A stretch of 64,000 nucleotides of DNA, taken from NCBI RefSeq assembly GCF_016019935.1, contig NZ_JAECMT010000003.1, positions 381,388 to 445,387 on the forward strand. The letters run 5' to 3'. Shown here piece by piece: positions 53,325-63,480 of this stretch (its first letter is position 1; every line of letters starts with the position of its first letter). The DNA comes from Paenibacillus sp. GSMTC-2017. Its GTDB lineage: Bacteria; Bacillota; Bacilli; Paenibacillales; Paenibacillaceae. Under the pieces are notes generated by a model, which searched no databases, was not told where the DNA came from, and worked only from the letters and a program-made list of their open reading frames with translations. Both the position numbers and the translations under genes were made by a program.

Positions 53325-53964
53325 ATGATGTTTGAATCGGAGTTTCAGAAGTATGTAGAAAGTCAAAAGAAAAACGCAAAAGGTAGACGGTTGGAACTAT
53401 TAGAGAAGGATTTAACAGGTGAAGAAAAACTATTTAAAGAGGTACTTTGGCCTGTATTTCAAACGTTTGATGGATTTATTATGCAGTATGAAATGGTCAG
53501 TATTACAGGAATAACGATGTATATTGATGCATTTTACGAACCATTAGCAATTGCATTTGAAAGTGAAGGATTTATCGCACATGCAGAAAATATTAGCCGG
53601 GATCGATTCGATTTTGAAAGAAGTAGAATTAGAACAATGGCTAGTAAAGGGTATATTTATTATCCAATCACTTGGGACGAACTAAGTAAAAAAGCAGAGT
53701 CATGTCGAAGTAGTTTGTATGCTTATTTGGGCAAGTACATTGGTATTAGTCATAAGGATTTGTCTGAGGAATGCGATTAGTTTAAATCGACCATTTCGGA
53801 TTTCTGATGTTCGTAAATGTATACAAAAAGGAGAGGATTTTAGTAGAGAAGTTTTAAAAAGGCTAGTATCTAATAAGTTGATACGACCATTAGGGGGCAA
53901 TCAAACTCGACACCATAAGTATGTAATAGAAAAAGGTGCGTATAACTATTTGCGCAACAGATAA
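53325..53964 (+). pseudogene. Frameshifted nuclease-like gene with C-terminal winged helix
   Basis: Frame 1 runs from ATG 53325 (GGAGGAGA site) to TAG 53780 and encodes a nuclease-like N-terminal region with Y-I-D-A-F-Y-E-P-L-A-I-A-F-E-S-E-G-F (a D...ExE pattern of PD-(D/E)XK/VSR-type nucleases, weakly supported) and S-R-I-R-T-M. A second frame continues from about 53770 to 53964 with L-R-N-A-I-S-L-N-R-P-F-R-I-S-D-V and R-L-V-S-N-K-L-I-R-P-L-G-G. The junction looks like one indel splitting a single ~210-residue protein. Programmed frameshifting is not indicated by an obvious slippery site. Confidence 0.62.
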
Positions 53965-54375
53965 ATTCATGTTAGTTAATTTGCTAAGAGATTCTTGAGC
54001 AATCCGACCTATTTAGTAGTTGAATCATTATCAAAGTATCACCAAACGAGAACATCGCATTAATGATTATATTGAACTAGAGGGGGCTTAAGTTGCGATT
54101 TTATGATAATCAAAAAAAATGATACAAATCAATGATGGCAAGACCGCAACTTATGACTAAAGTTACAGTCTATTTATGATGGAGAAGGGCAATTGTCAGT
54201 AACAAATGCCCATCTATCATTTAAAGTAGTGATTTTATACAAACTACTTTCAAGAATCTGTATTTTTATATACAATCGTTGATATGTATCATTTTTTGTT
54301 GATCAGACAAATAGTATCCGATATGCAAACTCCTTTACAATAGCTATATCAACTTAGCAGCAAGGGAGGATACAC
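53965..54375. other. Intergenic region with two inverted repeat pairs
   Basis: No open frame is convincing here. A 9-bp inverted repeat TAAGTTGCG/CGCAACTTA sits at 54089-54097 and 54145-54153. A longer imperfect inverted repeat pairs 54109-54132 (ATCAAAAAAAATGATACAAA...) with 54279-54303. The promoter of the following ABC operon must lie in the right half; TACAAT near 54338 could be a -10 box. Confidence 0.5.
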
Positions 54376-55356
54376 ATGTCGCAAACATCGGCAGAGCAAA
54401 ATATTGGATCATCGCTGAAGATACAGAAACCGAAACCAAAGAAGAGCGGAATCAAGCGATTTATTAAGCAATGGGATATTCAACTTATGGTATGGCCGGG
54501 GCTATTACTCATAATTGTATTCTCGTATTTACCAATGTATGGAATCCTAACGGCTTTTATGGATTACAACATATTCACTAAAGGCGATATTTGGAAAAAT
54601 CCATGGGTAGGCTGGAAGCATTTTGAAATGTTTTTTGCTTCACCAGACTTTGATCACGTAATGAGAAATACAGTTGTTATTAGTTTATTGAAATTTTTAT
54701 TTGGATTCCCAGCACCGATTATTTTGGCACTTATGCTTAATGAGATTCGTCATATGATTTTCAAACGTGTCGTTCAAACGATTACGTACTTGCCTCACTT
54801 CTTGTCATGGGTAATTGTTGCAGGTTTGACGATGTCTATGTTGTCTACTGAAAATGGTAGCGTAAACATGATACTCGAAAAGCTTAGACTTATCGATGAA
54901 CCGATAACATTCTTGTCCATTCCAGAATACTTCTGGACGATATTAGTGTCAGCGAATGTATGGAAAGAGATTGGTTTCGGATCGATTGTATACTTAGCAG
55001 CGATCGCTGGCGTTGACCCTCATTTATATGAAGCAGCGGAAATCGATGGGGCTAGTAAATTTAAACAAATTTATTTAATTACAATTCCAACGATTATGCC
55101 GGTTATTATAATATTCATGATTTTATCAATTGGTAGCTTACTTAATGCGGGTTTCGAAGATATATTATTGCTTGCGACAAACCCAGTATTAAGGCCAGTC
55201 TCAGACGTTGTTGATACCTATGTTTATCGAGTCGGATTGTCAAACTTCCGTTATTCTTACGCAACCGCAGTTGGTTTGTTCAAAGCTGTAATTAGCGTCG
55301 GATTGCTAACCCTGGCGAACTATCTAGCTCGCAGATCTGGAAACAGCTTATGGTAG
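54376..55356 (+). CDS. LplB-type sugar ABC transporter permease
   Basis: 326-aa permease with six predicted helices and the EAA motif Y-E-A-A-E-I-D-G-A-S-K. N-terminal basic extension and W-P-G-L-L-L-I-I-V-F-S-Y-L-P-M-Y-G are typical of the LplB/YtcO (polygalacturonan-type) group common in Paenibacillus. AAGGGAGG precedes the ATG. First gene of a five-gene operon. Confidence 0.93.
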   Translation: MSQTSAEQNIGSSLKIQKPKPKKSGIKRFIKQWDIQLMVWPGLLLIIVFSYLPMYGILTAFMDYNIFTKGDIWKNPWVGWKHFEMFFASPDFDHVMRNTVVISLLKFLFGFPAPIILALMLNEIRHMIFKRVVQTITYLPHFLSWVIVAGLTMSMLSTENGSVNMILEKLRLIDEPITFLSIPEYFWTILVSANVWKEIGFGSIVYLAAIAGVDPHLYEAAEIDGASKFKQIYLITIPTIMPVIIIFMILSIGSLLNAGFEDILLLATNPVLRPVSDVVDTYVYRVGLSNFRYSYATAVGLFKAVISVGLLTLANYLARRSGNSLW

Positions 55357-55390
55357 TTAGCAAAATTAATAATCAGGGAGGGTGACCAAT

Positions 55391-56287
55391 TTGAAACGCA
55401 TAGCATTCGGAGATAAAGTACTAATTTTTTCAATATACGCTTTTCTAATACTTCTTTCATTCAGCGCATTCTATCCTTTCTGGAATGCATTAGTAGTATC
55501 CTTCAACTTGGGGTTAGACACCTCAAAGGGCGGCGTGACGTTTTGGCCGCGGGTTTTCACTCTTGAAAACTACAAAATCGTTTTTCAAGATGACAGATTA
55601 GTAAAAGGTTTTATCGTATCAGTGTCTCGTACTATCGTCGGTACAATATCAGCTATTCTAATGACGGCAATACTGGCATATGGTATGACGAAAAAAGATT
55701 TAATGGGTAGAAAGTTTTATATGGTAGTCTTCATATTTACAATGTATTTCGGTGGAGGACTTATACCTACATTTTTGGTAGTTCGTTCCCTTGGTTTGAT
55801 GGACAGCTTTTGGGTTTTCATCATCCCATCGCTTATCAGCGTATGGAACATGATTATATTCCGAACATTCTTTAAGACACTTCCAAATGGTTTGGAAGAG
55901 TCCGCACAAATTGATGGTTGCAGCAACTGGGGAATTTTCTTCAAGCTGGTACTTCCATTGTCAGGTCCAGTTATTGCAACGTTAGGTTTGTTCACAGCAG
56001 TTGCTCATTGGAATGATTGGTTCTTGCCAAGTATCTACATCACTAATCCAGATCTTGTACCAATTCAAACAATGCTTCGTCAGATTCTGAATGCCAATAT
56101 TGTTACAGAATTAACTAACAGTATTGATACAGCTTCTATAGCACGTTTGGATGGCATGAGAACGATCACAACCAAATCACTTACAATGGCTACGATGATG
56201 GTTGCAACTCTACCTATCATTATGGTATATCCCTTTGTTCAAAAGTACTTCGTTAAAGGCGTCCTAGTAGGTTCGTTGAAAGAGTAG
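55391..56287 (+). CDS. LplC/YtcP-type sugar ABC transporter permease
   Basis: 298-aa second permease with EAA variant E-E-S-A-Q-I-D-G-C-S-N. TTG at 55391 is chosen because GGGAGG lies 9 bases upstream; the GTG at 55382 abuts that site. The Asn/Trp-rich S-F-N-L-G segment and the C-terminal F-V-K-G-V-L-V-G-S-L-K-E are family hallmarks. Forms the channel with the LplB-type permease. Confidence 0.92.
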   Translation: MKRIAFGDKVLIFSIYAFLILLSFSAFYPFWNALVVSFNLGLDTSKGGVTFWPRVFTLENYKIVFQDDRLVKGFIVSVSRTIVGTISAILMTAILAYGMTKKDLMGRKFYMVVFIFTMYFGGGLIPTFLVVRSLGLMDSFWVFIIPSLISVWNMIIFRTFFKTLPNGLEESAQIDGCSNWGIFFKLVLPLSGPVIATLGLFTAVAHWNDWFLPSIYITNPDLVPIQTMLRQILNANIVTELTNSIDTASIARLDGMRTITTKSLTMATMMVATLPIIMVYPFVQKYFVKGVLVGSLKE

Positions 56288-56354
56288 TATTAATCTCGGT
56301 TTAAGGCGATTTCGCTTTGGACATATAACAGATTATGAGAGGGGTAGTACAAGC

Positions 56355-58037
56355 ATGAAGAAAGTTAGAAAGTCATCGCTGCTCATCGTAACAGCAATTC
56401 TTTTGCTTACGACAGTACTGGCGGGTTGCAGCTCCAACAAAGGTAAGGTAGAGCCAAGTGCATCACCAGCCGAGTCTGCTGCAGCTACTGCTACTGCTGA
56501 TGCTGGAACAGAGAAACCAGCAGATGTGTGGGAGTTTGGTTCTGAGGCGCTTGAATTCAGCATGTACGGTCACTACAACTGGTATGATGTTCCAGCTTGG
56601 GACAGCACAGTTGCAGGTAAATGGTTGATTGAAAACAAAAAACTTAACATTATCCCAGTATCCGCTGGTGGTAATCCTGAACAAAAATTGAGCACAATGA
56701 TCGCTTCTGACAGTCTTCCAGATGTTATGTGGCTAGATCGTGGTGCTGATGTAGAAAGACTTCGTGTAGCTGGTCAACTAGTAGCATTTGATGACTACCT
56801 AGACAAATATCCAAACCTTAAAAAATGGATGGGTAATGACCTTAACTTGCTTCGTTCCGAAGACGGTAAATTGTATCAGTTCCCTAACTGGTACACTGGC
56901 CGTGCAAATGGTAACGCAGGTTATGTAGTAAACAAAAAGATTTACGAAGAGCTTGGTTCACCTAAGCTTGAAACAACAGATGATCTTTATGCTTACTTGG
57001 GTTCTGTAAAAGCTAAATACCCGGATGTAGTTCCTTTTGAGCCGCATCTTGCAAAAGATATGCAAGGTCTTGGCGTATTGTACACAGCTTTCGGTGAGAA
57101 TGCATTGTACACTTACCTAAATGCAGGTGTTCGCGCAATTCCACAAGGCGACAAATTGACTTCTGTATTCACAGATCCTACTTTCCGTGAAGCTCAGAAG
57201 TATATCGCTAAATTGTACAGAGAAAAATTGATTTCTCAAGATGCTTTCACACAAACAATTGACCAAGTAGAAGAAAAAGTAATGCAAGGCCGCGTAGCAG
57301 TATACGCTGGAGCTAACCCTACAGTAGTAGCTATGAACGCTCATACAGATTTGGTTAAACAAGATCCAAACGCTGGTTACTTCATGATCTGGCCAATCCA
57401 CAAAGAAGGATTGGACAAAAACAAAATCTTCCCAGGTACTTACACAGCACTTGGTTGGAACGTAAACGTTATTACTAAAAAAGCTAAAGATCCAGAAAAA
57501 ATCTTCGCATTCCTTGACTGGTACACTGGACCTGAAGGTCAATCCCTATTGTTCTTCGGACCTGAAGGTAAAAACTGGAAAGGCTTCGATGCTGATGGCT
57601 TCCCACAATTTACTGGTGAATACAATGCAGAAGAAGTTCTAAAACTTCAAAAAGAGCATGATCCAATTATGTGGAATGGTAACACTGGCTACATCGATCC
57701 TGCTAAGATGAAATACGAGAGCACACTTCCGCCTGAAAAACAAAACTGGGCAGCTCGTTACCAAAGTGAGATCACATGGCCTACACAAGCAAACGCTACT
57801 GATCTAATCAACTTGAACCCTGCTCCAGACAGCGAGCTTGGAATTATCAAAACGAACATCGACGAAATCTTTACTCAAGCATATGCGAAGTCAGTAATGG
57901 CTAAGTCTGATGAAGAAGTAGATAGCATTTTGGATAAAGCACAAGCGGATGCAGTAGCTGGTGGCTACGATAAGTTGCTTGAGTTCCGTACTGAAGGCTG
58001 GGCGAAAAACAAAGCAATCATTGCTGGTGGCAAATAA
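56355..58037 (+). CDS. LipO-type sugar-binding lipoprotein
   Basis: 560-aa extracellular binding protein, larger than the other two, as usual for partners of LplB/LplC permeases. Lipobox L-A-G-C with Cys25, followed by an Ala/Ser/Thr-rich linker. Features: N-P-E-Q-K-L-S-T-M-I-A-S-D-S-L-P-D and G-R-A-N-G-N-A-G. Strong codon bias compared with neighbours suggests high expression. It is followed by a strong terminator before the regulator genes. Confidence 0.93.
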   Translation: MKKVRKSSLLIVTAILLLTTVLAGCSSNKGKVEPSASPAESAAATATADAGTEKPADVWEFGSEALEFSMYGHYNWYDVPAWDSTVAGKWLIENKKLNIIPVSAGGNPEQKLSTMIASDSLPDVMWLDRGADVERLRVAGQLVAFDDYLDKYPNLKKWMGNDLNLLRSEDGKLYQFPNWYTGRANGNAGYVVNKKIYEELGSPKLETTDDLYAYLGSVKAKYPDVVPFEPHLAKDMQGLGVLYTAFGENALYTYLNAGVRAIPQGDKLTSVFTDPTFREAQKYIAKLYREKLISQDAFTQTIDQVEEKVMQGRVAVYAGANPTVVAMNAHTDLVKQDPNAGYFMIWPIHKEGLDKNKIFPGTYTALGWNVNVITKKAKDPEKIFAFLDWYTGPEGQSLLFFGPEGKNWKGFDADGFPQFTGEYNAEEVLKLQKEHDPIMWNGNTGYIDPAKMKYESTLPPEKQNWAARYQSEITWPTQANATDLINLNPAPDSELGIIKTNIDEIFTQAYAKSVMAKSDEEVDSILDKAQADAVAGGYDKLLEFRTEGWAKNKAIIAGGK

Positions 58038-58050
58038 TCTAATTGTATAA

Positions 58051-58089
58051 ACAAAAAGAGTATACTATACAAAAGTATACTCTTTTTGT
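58051..58089 (+). terminator. Rho-independent terminator inside the operon
   Basis: Perfect 16-bp stem ACAAAAAGAGTATACT (58051-58066) with 58074-58089, 7-nt loop. It lies between the binding protein and regulator genes and probably lowers read-through so the regulators are made in small amounts. Confidence 0.85.
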
Positions 58090-58170
58090 ATGATTTAAAT
58101 TGTATAGATCACTCAATATATGATAACACGATCATTTACTACTAGCCTTGTAGACCTGGAGATGAAACCA

Positions 58171-59739
58171 ATGATTAAAGTATTGCTGGTTGATGATGAA
58201 GTACTCGACCTTAAAGGAATGCAAACATTTATCCCATGGGGCGAATTAGGGATGGAAGTGATTGCAGCAGTAACAAGCGGCTTTGCTGCTAGTGAAATCA
58301 TTGAGAGAGAATCTATTGATATATTGGTAACTGATGTTCGAATGCCTAATATGTCAGGGCTTGAACTTGCAAGAAAAGCGCTGGATATTCAAGAAAACGT
58401 TAAAATAATATTTGTAAGTGGGTATCAAGATTTTCATTATGTCAAACAGGCACTATCACTTAACGCTTGCAGTTACATAGTAAAACCGATGGATGACAAT
58501 GAATTAATAGAATCGTTAAGGAAGCTTCGAATAGAACTAGATGAAGAAAAAAAATTAATAGAAACAGAACTCATATATAAACGGATGGTTCCGATGGTGA
58601 AAAATGAGTATTTATTGCAATTGCTTGAAGGAACCTGGAATATAGAAACGCTTGATGTGCTGTTAGTAGAATATAACCTTAGCAAAACACAGTGGCCAGC
58701 AAGTATAGTCGTTATAGAGCGTGATGATTGGATTACGCAAAAGCATACCGATGTAACGTTTGATGACTCTGAAATATCAAGCGTTTTTTGGAATGTGCTT
58801 TTATCGTTATGTAAGGAACTCGGCATAGATCATTTCTGCAGACTTTCAGACAGAAGATTAGGATTAATTATGGACTGTAGTGTAGAGATAGAAGCTATTA
58901 GAAATTCGCTTAGCGGAGAGCATTTAAATGCACCTTTCACTGTTACTATCGGAGTAGGCGATAAAGTGACAAGTCTTTATGATTTGAAAGATTCATTCCG
59001 GCAGGCTAAATCTGCTCTCGACTACAAAGTATTTTATGGAAAAGGGAAAGTTATTCATCACGAAGCAGTTCAATCCACACAGATGAAAGATGTTCAGAGT
59101 CTGGATATTCAACTTGATGCACTGCTTGTGGCTATGACGAATTACGAGCTAGTTAAAGTACATGATGAACTCAATCTATTATATGGCATGGCTAATAATA
59201 TGCGGTCCAAGTTCACAATTCAAAACTTTACTGTCTTTTTGATCATGAAGTTGGAAGCGCATTTGCAAAAAAATAATGAAGATTTATTTCAAATGCTCAA
59301 TCTAGATTTTAATAGTTTAGATGTATTGCTCCAATATGAGACGATCGATGAAATTCATTCATGGTTGCGATATAGAGTTTACGAGTTATCAGAAAGACTA
59401 CAAATAAAGAAACAAAAGAAAAATTGGAAGTTAGTTCAAGATATCGTAAACGATGTAAAGCTTAGACTTCATGAAAATATTACTCTTAAAGATGTAGCTG
59501 ATAAATATTCGTTTTCACCTAACTATTTAGGACAAATTTTCAAAGAAGAGATGAAAACAAATTTTAGTGATTATGTTTCATTGCTACGTATGGAAAAGGC
59601 GGGAGAATTGTTACTAAATACTAATTTGAAAGTATATGAGATTGCTAATTTGATTGGATACCGCTATCTTCCCTATTTCAGCAGACAATTTAAGGATTTC
59701 CATGGTAAGACACCACTGGAATACCGTAGAAAACTATGA
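58171..59739 (+). CDS. YesN-type response regulator, AraC DNA-binding domain
   Basis: 522-aa regulator. Receiver at residues 1-120 with phospho-Asp in V-T-D-V-R-M-P, then a variable linker region and C-terminal AraC helix-turn-helix pair (Y-S-F-S-P-N-Y-L-G-Q-I-F-K ... Y-F-S-R-Q-F-K-D-F-H-G-K-T-P). ATG 58171 follows CTGGAG; the frame opens at 58120. Its stop overlaps the kinase start by 4 bases. Regulates the adjacent LplBC/LipO-type transporter by inference. Confidence 0.92.
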   Translation: MIKVLLVDDEVLDLKGMQTFIPWGELGMEVIAAVTSGFAASEIIERESIDILVTDVRMPNMSGLELARKALDIQENVKIIFVSGYQDFHYVKQALSLNACSYIVKPMDDNELIESLRKLRIELDEEKKLIETELIYKRMVPMVKNEYLLQLLEGTWNIETLDVLLVEYNLSKTQWPASIVVIERDDWITQKHTDVTFDDSEISSVFWNVLLSLCKELGIDHFCRLSDRRLGLIMDCSVEIEAIRNSLSGEHLNAPFTVTIGVGDKVTSLYDLKDSFRQAKSALDYKVFYGKGKVIHHEAVQSTQMKDVQSLDIQLDALLVAMTNYELVKVHDELNLLYGMANNMRSKFTIQNFTVFLIMKLEAHLQKNNEDLFQMLNLDFNSLDVLLQYETIDEIHSWLRYRVYELSERLQIKKQKKNWKLVQDIVNDVKLRLHENITLKDVADKYSFSPNYLGQIFKEEMKTNFSDYVSLLRMEKAGELLLNTNLKVYEIANLIGYRYLPYFSRQFKDFHGKTPLEYRRKL

Positions 59740-61508
59740 ATATATTCCGAAAATATCGATATATGCCATTTGGCTACAAGTTGATGTTATCCTATTGTCT
59801 CTTTATCGTGATTCCGGTGTTACTTATTGGCTATTTCGCAAACTCCGTTTATTTAAAGTCTATCAGCGAGCAAATTGAAAGTAGTGTTAACGGTACGTTA
59901 GTTCAAATGAGTGATAATGTATCTTACAAAGTCGAGGATGTTAAGCGTGTATCAAGTTTTTTCTACTTTGATAACACATTTGCTACCCAACTTCGCAATT
60001 TTGAAGAAGGATGGGTAGGATACGAAGCAACAATCAACTTTTTTGTTCCGAAAATAGTTGCGTATAAAGACGCCTCAAATAGTAACATGTGGTTATCGCT
60101 ATATTTTCATAATAAGCTGATCCCCGAAGTATATAGAGACTATAAGGGTGATCCACTTAGACTGTTAGATAAACCTTATGACATATATCGAATAACTAGA
60201 ATTAAAGATAAGGATTGGTATAAAAATTACCCAGAAGAAAAGTATGGTAGTACGATGCAGTGGGTTCAAATCGAAGACGATAAAAAATTTAATCGAATTT
60301 CACTTATTCGTCGATTAGTAAATCCTCAAGTTAATAGCCAAATCGTAGAGTTTGGTTTTTTAAGACAAAGTGTTTATTTATCTGATTTGTTTGATACTAT
60401 AGATCATACGAAGATTGGAAATAGTGCTTCGATCTATGTTGTCGATGAAAATAAACAAATTATGTTGAGCTCTGGCGATTCAAAAACAAGTGTTAATGGT
60501 GTATGGAATGCAGAGAATTTTGCAGATCATATGGTCATTGAAAAAAACATTCCTAGTTTAAACTGGACTATAGCAGCAGTAATTCCAAATACAATCTATG
60601 AGGAAAAGATTAAGGAAGTTAGACTTCTGACATTTGTTATTTGTCTTATATTCGCATTTGTCTTTTTAATTTCGGGTGCGTTAATGTCGAACTATTTCTC
60701 TAGAAAAGTAAATAAGATTGTTTCTGTATTAAACTCTTTCCAGGAAGGAAACTTCCATAAACGTATTAATTTCAAAGGCAATGACGAGTTTAGTCAAATT
60801 TCATTGGCACTTAATGAGATGGGTCAAAACATTGGTGAACTTATACATAAAGTGTATGTAGCCGATCTTGAGAAAAAAGAAGCAGAATTAGATATGTTAC
60901 AAGCTCAGATTAATCCGCATTTTTTGTACAATACGTTGTCATCGATTAATCGACTTGCTAAGTTTGGTGAACTGAACAAGTTGCAACAAATGGTTATGGA
61001 TTTAGCCAAATTCTACAGATTGTCCCTAAATGAGGGTCGAATTCTTATGCCTGTAAGTGATGAGCTGGATCAAGCAAATGCCTATGTGAATATCCAAAAA
61101 ATTAAGTATGAAGAACGTATGGGAATTAGCTATCATATCGATCCAGCTATATTGGGATTCACAACGATCAAACTAATTATTCAACCATTTATTGAAAACG
61201 TACTTGAACATGCGTGGTGCGCTGACCGTATTCATATTAGAATTGTAGGTACACTTGAGACAGATCATATTCTCTTTAAAATAATTGACGATGGAGTAGG
61301 CATAAGTGCATCGATTCTGCAACAAATGGAGGACCCTGAAGAGAGTACGAATGTTGGTTATGGCATACGAAATGTAAACCAACGGATTAAACTCTACTAT
61401 GGGGCAACGTACGGTGTTAGTATATTTAGCAGGTTAGGAATTGGGACAACCGTTTCTATTCGGATACCGCTTGAGAAGCCAAGGGACTTTAAGTCAGATA
61501 GATATTAA
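59736..61508 (+). CDS. YesM-type sensor histidine kinase
   Basis: 590-aa kinase with two membrane helices (about residues 15-35 and 290-312), an extracellular dCache-like sensor, HAMP, N-P-H-F-L-Y-N-T with the phospho-His, N-box I-E-N-V-L-E-H and G-box D-D-G-V-G-I. It is translated by coupling with the regulator gene (ATGA). The gene order is regulator then kinase, opposite to the operon at 8464. Confidence 0.92.
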   Translation: MNIFRKYRYMPFGYKLMLSYCLFIVIPVLLIGYFANSVYLKSISEQIESSVNGTLVQMSDNVSYKVEDVKRVSSFFYFDNTFATQLRNFEEGWVGYEATINFFVPKIVAYKDASNSNMWLSLYFHNKLIPEVYRDYKGDPLRLLDKPYDIYRITRIKDKDWYKNYPEEKYGSTMQWVQIEDDKKFNRISLIRRLVNPQVNSQIVEFGFLRQSVYLSDLFDTIDHTKIGNSASIYVVDENKQIMLSSGDSKTSVNGVWNAENFADHMVIEKNIPSLNWTIAAVIPNTIYEEKIKEVRLLTFVICLIFAFVFLISGALMSNYFSRKVNKIVSVLNSFQEGNFHKRINFKGNDEFSQISLALNEMGQNIGELIHKVYVADLEKKEAELDMLQAQINPHFLYNTLSSINRLAKFGELNKLQQMVMDLAKFYRLSLNEGRILMPVSDELDQANAYVNIQKIKYEERMGISYHIDPAILGFTTIKLIIQPFIENVLEHAWCADRIHIRIVGTLETDHILFKIIDDGVGISASILQQMEDPEESTNVGYGIRNVNQRIKLYYGATYGVSIFSRLGIGTTVSIRIPLEKPRDFKSDRY

Positions 61509-61509
61509 A

Positions 61510-61570
61510 AAAACATCACCTTGCGAAAGGAGCTGTGCGATACAGCGAATCCTACGCAAGGTGATGTTTT
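61510..61570. terminator. Bidirectional terminator
   Basis: Perfect 16-bp stem (61510-61525 with 61555-61570) topped by an inner hairpin GCTGT/ACAGC, A-run left and T-run right, between the kinase and the convergent transporter operon. Confidence 0.9.
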
Positions 61571-61587
61571 TATTCGTTCAACAATTA

Positions 61588-62439
61588 TTATTTTACAGCT
61601 CCGGCAGTTATTCCACCTGTAATTTGCTTCTGGAATAGGGAGTAGACGATGATAATTGGAACCATTGAAATAACTAGCGCCGCAAATAATGGTCCCCATT
61701 CTGTTCGATATTGCATCTCACCTTGCATAACTGCAATTGCAACTGGTAAAGTATAAATCTTTTGCATCGGATCGTTCATAATGATTGTTCCCAGGATGTA
61801 TTCGTTCCAAATTGTTAATACATTCATAATTGCAACTGTAATAAGACCCGGTTTGGAAAGAGGGAGCATAATACGGAAGAAGGTACCAGCTTCAGAGCTA
61901 CCGTCGATAGCGGCAGCCTCTTCCATTTCTTTAGGTAAAGACTTGTAAAAGGAAACTAAAACGAATATACCGAAAGGTAGTGCGCCAGCACCATAAACAA
62001 GAATTAGACCTAGTAGATTATTTGTAAGTCCAATACCATCAAGTAGGAAGAAAAGTGGAATTAAGCTAAGAATAATAGGAATCATCATGGCCGAGATATA
62101 GATGAAATACAAGAAATTGCTGCCTTTAAACGGATATCTAGCTATAACGTAAGCTGTCATAGCGGACAATAGTAGAGCAAGCGCTGTACTAGCAACAGTA
62201 ACAGCTACGGAGTTGAAAAAGTAACCAGCAAATTTGTATTCGGTCCATACGTAAGAAAAGTTTGACCATTGAAGTGGAAACTCAGGCAGTGACCAAGGTT
62301 TGTTTCCATAGAATTGCTTATTGTTCTTTAATGAAGAAAGTAATGTCCAAACTAAAGGATATACGACTGCTACCGTCCACAGAAGTAGAAGCAAGCGGAC
62401 AATCCACGTGACCAAGGACTCTTTTTTCGTAAGTTTCAT
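61588..62439 (-). CDS. CUT1 sugar ABC transporter permease (MalG type)
   Basis: 283-aa permease with six predicted helices and EAA motif E-E-A-A-A-I-D-G-S-S. C-terminus G-I-T-A-G-A-V-K is family-typical. AGGAGGCAG precedes the ATG. Last gene of a minus-strand operon whose binding protein runs off the window; 55 bases separate it from the partner permease. Confidence 0.92.
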   Translation of the reverse strand: MKLTKKESLVTWIVRLLLLLWTVAVVYPLVWTLLSSLKNNKQFYGNKPWSLPEFPLQWSNFSYVWTEYKFAGYFFNSVAVTVASTALALLLSAMTAYVIARYPFKGSNFLYFIYISAMMIPIILSLIPLFFLLDGIGLTNNLLGLILVYGAGALPFGIFVLVSFYKSLPKEMEEAAAIDGSSEAGTFFRIMLPLSKPGLITVAIMNVLTIWNEYILGTIIMNDPMQKIYTLPVAIAVMQGEMQYRTEWGPLFAALVISMVPIIIVYSLFQKQITGGITAGAVK

Positions 62440-62494
62440 GATGGCTGCCTCCTAAAATGGTATAAAGCAAAGGATGCTTCGCGCGAAAAAATGG

Positions 62495-63403
62495 TTACAT
62501 CTGCACGGTTTCACGCTTCATTAAGCGATTTAATATAATCGATGTAGTCAGTGTAAGAACAAGGATTAATACACCTATCGCAGAAGCGTAACCCATATGA
62601 TATTGTTTGAAGCCAATTTGGTACAAATAGGAACCCATAACTTGAGTTGAGTTGTCCGGGCCACCTTCTGTCATTAGCCAAATGATAATAAATGAACCGT
62701 TTAGTGTCGTTATAACGATATGAATAATGGATACTTTCATTTGCTCCCAGATTAGGGGGATAGTAATATGCTTGAACTGATGCCATCTGGAGGCACCGTC
62801 GATATTAGACGCCTCGTATAGCGACTCAGGTATATTCATAATTGCGGCCATCAATAAAATCATATAAAAGCCAATACCAGCCCATACGGCAGGTGCAAGG
62901 ATTGACCACATAGCCGTATTTGTTTGTCCAAGCCAAACGGTAGTAACGGGGTCACTTGAGAACAATGAAAGAAAGGCATTCAAAAATCCGATGTCTGAAG
63001 GATTGTAGATGTATCTCCATAACACACCAATTACGACGACAGAAATTAGATTAGGGAAAAAGAGAATAATTCTAAATAGTCCAGAACGTTTTATATTTAA
63101 ACGTGTTAAAGCGACTGCTAGAAAAGTAGCAATAATAAGGATTAATACAACCTTTCCGATAACCAAGAAATAATCATTGAAAATAGTTGTACCAATAATT
63201 TCATCCTGAAACAGACGCTTATAATTATCAATACCGATAAATGTCATATCTCCTGAATAACCGGACCACTTGAAGAAACTTATGTATAACCCCTTAAGTA
63301 GTGGATAAGCAGTCAAGAAGCAAAACAAGATGAAGGTCGGTAAAATAAAGCCTAGTATAAACAAGGCACGTCTCAGTCGATAGGATGTTGGTTTGGCTGT
63401 CAT
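62495..63403 (-). CDS. CUT1 sugar ABC transporter permease (MalF type)
   Basis: 302-aa permease with six predicted helices and EAA motif Y-E-A-S-N-I-D-G-A-S. AAGGGGCG precedes the ATG. It sits between the truncated binding protein gene and the MalG-type permease. A hairpin separates it from the binding protein gene. Confidence 0.92.
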   Translation of the reverse strand: MTAKPTSYRLRRALFILGFILPTFILFCFLTAYPLLKGLYISFFKWSGYSGDMTFIGIDNYKRLFQDEIIGTTIFNDYFLVIGKVVLILIIATFLAVALTRLNIKRSGLFRIILFFPNLISVVVIGVLWRYIYNPSDIGFLNAFLSLFSSDPVTTVWLGQTNTAMWSILAPAVWAGIGFYMILLMAAIMNIPESLYEASNIDGASRWHQFKHITIPLIWEQMKVSIIHIVITTLNGSFIIIWLMTEGGPDNSTQVMGSYLYQIGFKQYHMGYASAIGVLILVLTLTTSIILNRLMKRETVQM

Positions 63404-63431
63404 GGCTCACACGCCCCTTGAAAGTCATAAT

Positions 63432-63469
63432 ACAAGCAGAGGAAGGAGGGAGCCTCCACCTCTGCTTGT
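63432..63469 (-). promoter_or_regulatory. Intra-operon hairpin between binding protein and permease
   Basis: An 11-bp perfect stem ACAAGCAGAGG/CCTCTGCTTGT (63432-63442 with 63459-63469) topped by GGAGG/CCTCC. It lies directly after the binding protein stop read on the minus strand. Equivalent in position to the 9867-9903 hairpin; partial terminator or stabiliser. Confidence 0.65.
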
Positions 63470-63480
63470 TGTTCATTTAA

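Noticed and set aside
53700..53780. Programmed ribosomal frameshift in the nuclease-like gene
   Set aside because: No evident slippery heptamer or downstream stem at the junction; a simple mutation or read error is more economical.
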